In this document: positions 7,084-8,786 of the stretch, piece after piece
Numbering within the stretch: the first letter of the stretch is position 1
Layout of the letters: every line of letters starts with the position of its first letter
Assembly: GCA_028291125.1 (NCBI GenBank)
Contig: JAQGIN010000028.1
Span: forward strand, 1 to 8,786
DNA length: 8,786 bases
Direction: 5' to 3'
Source of the DNA: Caulobacter sp.
Lineage (GTDB): Bacteria > Pseudomonadota > Alphaproteobacteria > Caulobacterales > Caulobacteraceae
Notes under the pieces: model-generated
Seen by the model: the letters and a program-made list of their open reading frames with translations, nothing else
Told to the model about the DNA's origin: nothing
The model's database searches: none
Made by a program: the position numbers and the translations under genes

Positions 7084-7092
7084 GTCAGACTA
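7082..7092. promoter_or_regulatory. Candidate operator site 2 (TTGTCAGACTA)
   Basis: This shares the nine bases TTGTCAGAC with site 1 and fully fits TNGTNNNACNA, the general FadR-subfamily (GntR) operator form. It begins within the candidate -10 of the + strand promoter, the same relative position that site 1 has on the other side. Centres of the two sites are 96 bp apart. Repression of both units by one regulator, lifted by a pathway intermediate, is the inference. Confidence 0.5.
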
Positions 7093-7114
7093 ATCAAATC
7101 CGCGTCGACGCGGC

Positions 7115-7120
7115 GGAAGG
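7115..7120 (+). promoter_or_regulatory. Ribosome binding site of araD1
   Basis: GGAAGG lies 9 nt before the ATG at 7130 and 15 nt before a second in-frame ATG at 7136. The spacing decides for the first ATG. Confidence 0.7.
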
Positions 7121-7129
7121 AAACAGGTC

Positions 7130-8137
7130 ATGACGATGCGGTTCGTGCAGGTTCGCGAGTCAAACGGCGATCGGCTGTTAGCGGCGCTCGACGAGACCGG
7201 TCTTGGCCGCCGGGTGCTGATCGCCTCGACCCTGTACGATCTGGCCCAGGCCGCCATCGTCGCCGGGCGCGGCCTAGCCGAACTGGCCTCGGGCGGGCTG
7301 GGCGAGGCCGTCGACATCGACGTGGCCCTGGCCGAGGGCCGGGTCCTGGCCCCGATCGACCACATCGACCCGGCCCACCTGCAGATAACCGGCACCGGCC
7401 TGACCCACCTCGGCTCGGCCGAGGGCCGCGACAAGATGCACAAGGCCGCCCTCGCCAGCCGAGAGGGGGCGGGTGAGCAGCTGACCGACTCGATGCGGAT
7501 GTTCCTGCTCGGCGTCGAGGGCGGCAAGCCGGCGGTCGGCCAGGTCGGGGTGCAGCCGGAATGGTTCTACAAGGGCGACGGCTCCTGCGTCGTCGCGCCT
7601 GGCCAGCCGCTGACCTCGCCGGCCTTCGCCCTCGACGGCGGCGAGGAGCCGGAGATCGCCGGCGTCTATCTGATCGGCCCCGACGGCGCGCCGCACCGGC
7701 TGGGCTTTTGCCTGGGCAACGAGTTCTCCGACCATGTCGTCGAGCGCGGCAACTATCTGTGGCTGGCCCACTCCAAGCTGCGGCCGGCGGCGCTGGGGCC
7801 CGAACTGCTGACCGGCGAGCTGCCGGCCGACGTGAGCGGGACCAGCCGCATCCTGCGCAACGGCCAGTCGATCTGGGAGAAGCCGTTCCTCACCGGCGAG
7901 GCCAACATGTCCCACGCCCTGGCCAATCTCGAGCACCATCACTTCAAGTACGACCTGTTCCGCCGGCCGGGCGACGTCCACGTGCATTTCTTCGGCACCG
8001 CCACCCTGTCATTCTCTGACGGGCTGAAGGTGGCGCCCGGCGACGAGTTCGAGGTCAGCGCCGCGCCGTTCCGCTATCCCGCCCGCAACCCGCTGGCGGT
8101 CGCCCAGGACCAACCCGTGACGGTGAGATCGCTTTGA
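7130..8137 (+). CDS. araD1: AraD1/GguC-family protein (FAH fold), putative 2-keto-3-deoxy-pentonate dehydratase
   Basis: A 335-residue cytoplasmic protein with the fumarylacetoacetate-hydrolase C-terminal fold. Likely metal ligands and active-site segments are EEPEIAGVY (172-180, Glu pair as ExE), GNEFSDH (196-202, Asp201) and SKLRPAALGPE (215-225, Lys216). They resemble the pattern in XylX of Caulobacter and KdaD of Sulfolobus, which dehydrate 2-keto-3-deoxy pentonates. DVSGTSRILRNGQSIWE (234-250) and GEANMSHALANLEHHHFKYD (256-275) are strongly shared, from memory, with proteins named AraD1 or GguC next to arabinose/galactose genes. The inferred reaction is L-2-keto-3-deoxyarabonate to alpha-ketoglutarate semialdehyde; the family has little direct biochemistry, so this rests on fold and context. 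Start is ATG 7130 with GGAAGG 9 nt before it. Its stop overlaps the next start (TGATG), so the two are translated together. Confidence 0.88.
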   Translation: MTMRFVQVRESNGDRLLAALDETGLGRRVLIASTLYDLAQAAIVAGRGLAELASGGLGEAVDIDVALAEGRVLAPIDHIDPAHLQITGTGLTHLGSAEGRDKMHKAALASREGAGEQLTDSMRMFLLGVEGGKPAVGQVGVQPEWFYKGDGSCVVAPGQPLTSPAFALDGGEEPEIAGVYLIGPDGAPHRLGFCLGNEFSDHVVERGNYLWLAHSKLRPAALGPELLTGELPADVSGTSRILRNGQSIWEKPFLTGEANMSHALANLEHHHFKYDLFRRPGDVHVHFFGTATLSFSDGLKVAPGDEFEVSAAPFRYPARNPLAVAQDQPVTVRSL

Positions 8138-8786
8138 TGACCACGCTTCCGAAACGCCGCCTTGGCCTGGTCGGCGTCGGCAAGATCGCCCGCGACCAGC
8201 ATCTGCCGGCCATCGCCAACACCGCTCCGTTCGTGCTGGCGGCCTCGGCCAGCCGACACGCCACGGTCGACGGCCTGCCAGCCTTCAAGAGCCTGGACGA
8301 GATGCTCGACGCCATGCCCGACATCGAGGCGGTGGCGCTGTGCACGCCGCCCCAGGTGCGCCACGGCCTGGCCAAGCTGGCCCTGGAGCGCGGCAAGTCC
8401 GTGCTGCTGGAAAAGCCGCCGGGGGTCACGCTGAGCGAGGTCGAGGACCTGCGCGACATCGCCGCCCGGGCCGGCGTCACCCTGTTCGCCACCTGGCATT
8501 CGCGGTTCGCCCCGGCGGTCGAGCCGGCCCGCGCCTGGATCGCCGCCCGCCGGGTGCGGGCGGTGCGGATCAACTGGAAGGAGGACGTCCGCGTCTGGCA
8601 TCCAGGCCAGGACTGGATCTTCGAGGCGGGCGGCCTGGGCGTGTTCGATCCGGGCATCAACGCCCTGTCGATCGCCACCCGCATCCTGCCCAAGGCCTTC
8701 TTCCTCACCGAAGCGACCCTGCATTTTCCCGAGAACCGCCAGGCCCCGATCGCCGCCGAACTGTCGTTCGTCGATTCCGACGGCGT
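8137..8786 (+). CDS. Gfo/Idh/MocA-family D-galactose/L-arabinose 1-dehydrogenase, 3' end outside window
   Basis: The first 216 residues of an NAD(P)-dependent sugar dehydrogenase that oxidises C1 of the aldose to a lactone, the entry step of the pathway. The frame runs open off the right edge; family members are about 305-310 residues, so roughly 90 are missing. The N-terminal Rossmann motif is GLVGVGKIARDQH (10-22), then CTPPQ (69-73) and the family hallmark EKPP (92-95). The substrate half shows HSRFAP (121-126), WKEDVRVWHPGQDWI (147-161) and GGLGVFDPGINALSI (165-179). These blocks match, from memory, the galactose dehydrogenase of Pseudomonas fluorescens and the L-arabinose 1-dehydrogenase of Azospirillum, whose catalytic residues would correspond to K93, E149, H155, D171 and N175. 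ATG 8137 overlaps the araD1 stop and has GGTGAG 9 nt upstream. L-arabinose and D-galactose share C2-C4 configuration, and relatives use both. Confidence 0.9.
   Translation, partial: MTTLPKRRLGLVGVGKIARDQHLPAIANTAPFVLAASASRHATVDGLPAFKSLDEMLDAMPDIEAVALCTPPQVRHGLAKLALERGKSVLLEKPPGVTLSEVEDLRDIAARAGVTLFATWHSRFAPAVEPARAWIAARRVRAVRINWKEDVRVWHPGQDWIFEAGGLGVFDPGINALSIATRILPKAFFLTEATLHFPENRQAPIAAELSFVDSDG

Larger units (their letters stand above)
6911..7129. promoter_or_regulatory. Divergent control region between the two sugar operons
   Basis: This 219-bp gene-free stretch separates the - strand transporter operon from the + strand araD1 operon and is visibly richer in A/T than the flanking genes. 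It holds two TTGTCAGAC sites, candidate promoters on each strand, a short inverted repeat TCACC-AG-GGTGA at 7014-7025, and a GC hairpin CGCGG/CCGCG at 6964-6979 that would fall in the 5' leader of the binding-protein transcript. No small ORF or RNA gene was recognised. Confidence 0.7.

Noticed and set aside
8055..8724. Two - strand open frames over the sugar dehydrogenase start
   Set aside because: They are opposite a + strand gene with EKPP and other family motifs, and neither frame resembles a known protein.

Overview
The window looks like a chromosomal sugar-catabolism locus of a high-GC alphaproteobacterium, most likely a Caulobacterales member (Caulobacter/Phenylobacterium type). This is inferred from the very GC-rich codon use and from a dehydratase that resembles, from memory, Caulobacter crescentus XylD, including its C-terminal end. 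I ran no database search.

Layout. (1) Positions 1-413, + strand: the C-terminal part of an aldo/keto reductase cut by the window edge. (2) 414-574: a gap between convergent genes with two back-to-back inverted repeats, a 16-bp perfect hairpin (419-454) and a 70-bp element with 18-bp arms (487-556). (3) 575-6910, - strand: a five-gene unit read right to left. It encodes a YtfQ-type sugar-binding lipoprotein, a YtfR-type double ATPase, YtfT- and YjfF-type permeases, and an IlvD/Edd-family sugar-acid dehydratase. The four transporter genes are packed with 1-nt spacing or start/stop overlaps; the dehydratase follows after 76 nt. (4) 6911-7129: a relatively AT-rich divergent control region with two copies of TTGTCAGAC, each beside a plausible -10 box. 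(5) 7130-8786, + strand: an AraD1/GguC-like fumarylacetoacetate-hydrolase-fold protein, then by TGATG overlap a Gfo/Idh/MocA sugar 1-dehydrogenase of the D-galactose/L-arabinose type, cut by the right edge.

Together the genes fit uptake and non-phosphorylating oxidation of an aldose, best guess L-arabinose with D-galactose as a relative of matching C2-C4 stereochemistry. The ABC transporter imports the sugar, possibly in furanose form. The Gfo/Idh enzyme oxidises C1, the IlvD/Edd enzyme dehydrates the aldonate to a 2-keto-3-deoxy acid, and the AraD1 protein may remove a second water to give alpha-ketoglutarate semialdehyde. A lactonase, the semialdehyde dehydrogenase and the regulator are not in the window. 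The two operators resemble GntR/FadR-subfamily sites and would let one regulator control both divergent units.

The pathway families are known. The parts that deserve a second look are the paired operator/promoter geometry, the lipoprotein form of the binding protein, the XylD-like dehydratase in an apparent arabinose/galactose setting, and the two repeat elements at the 3' junction.
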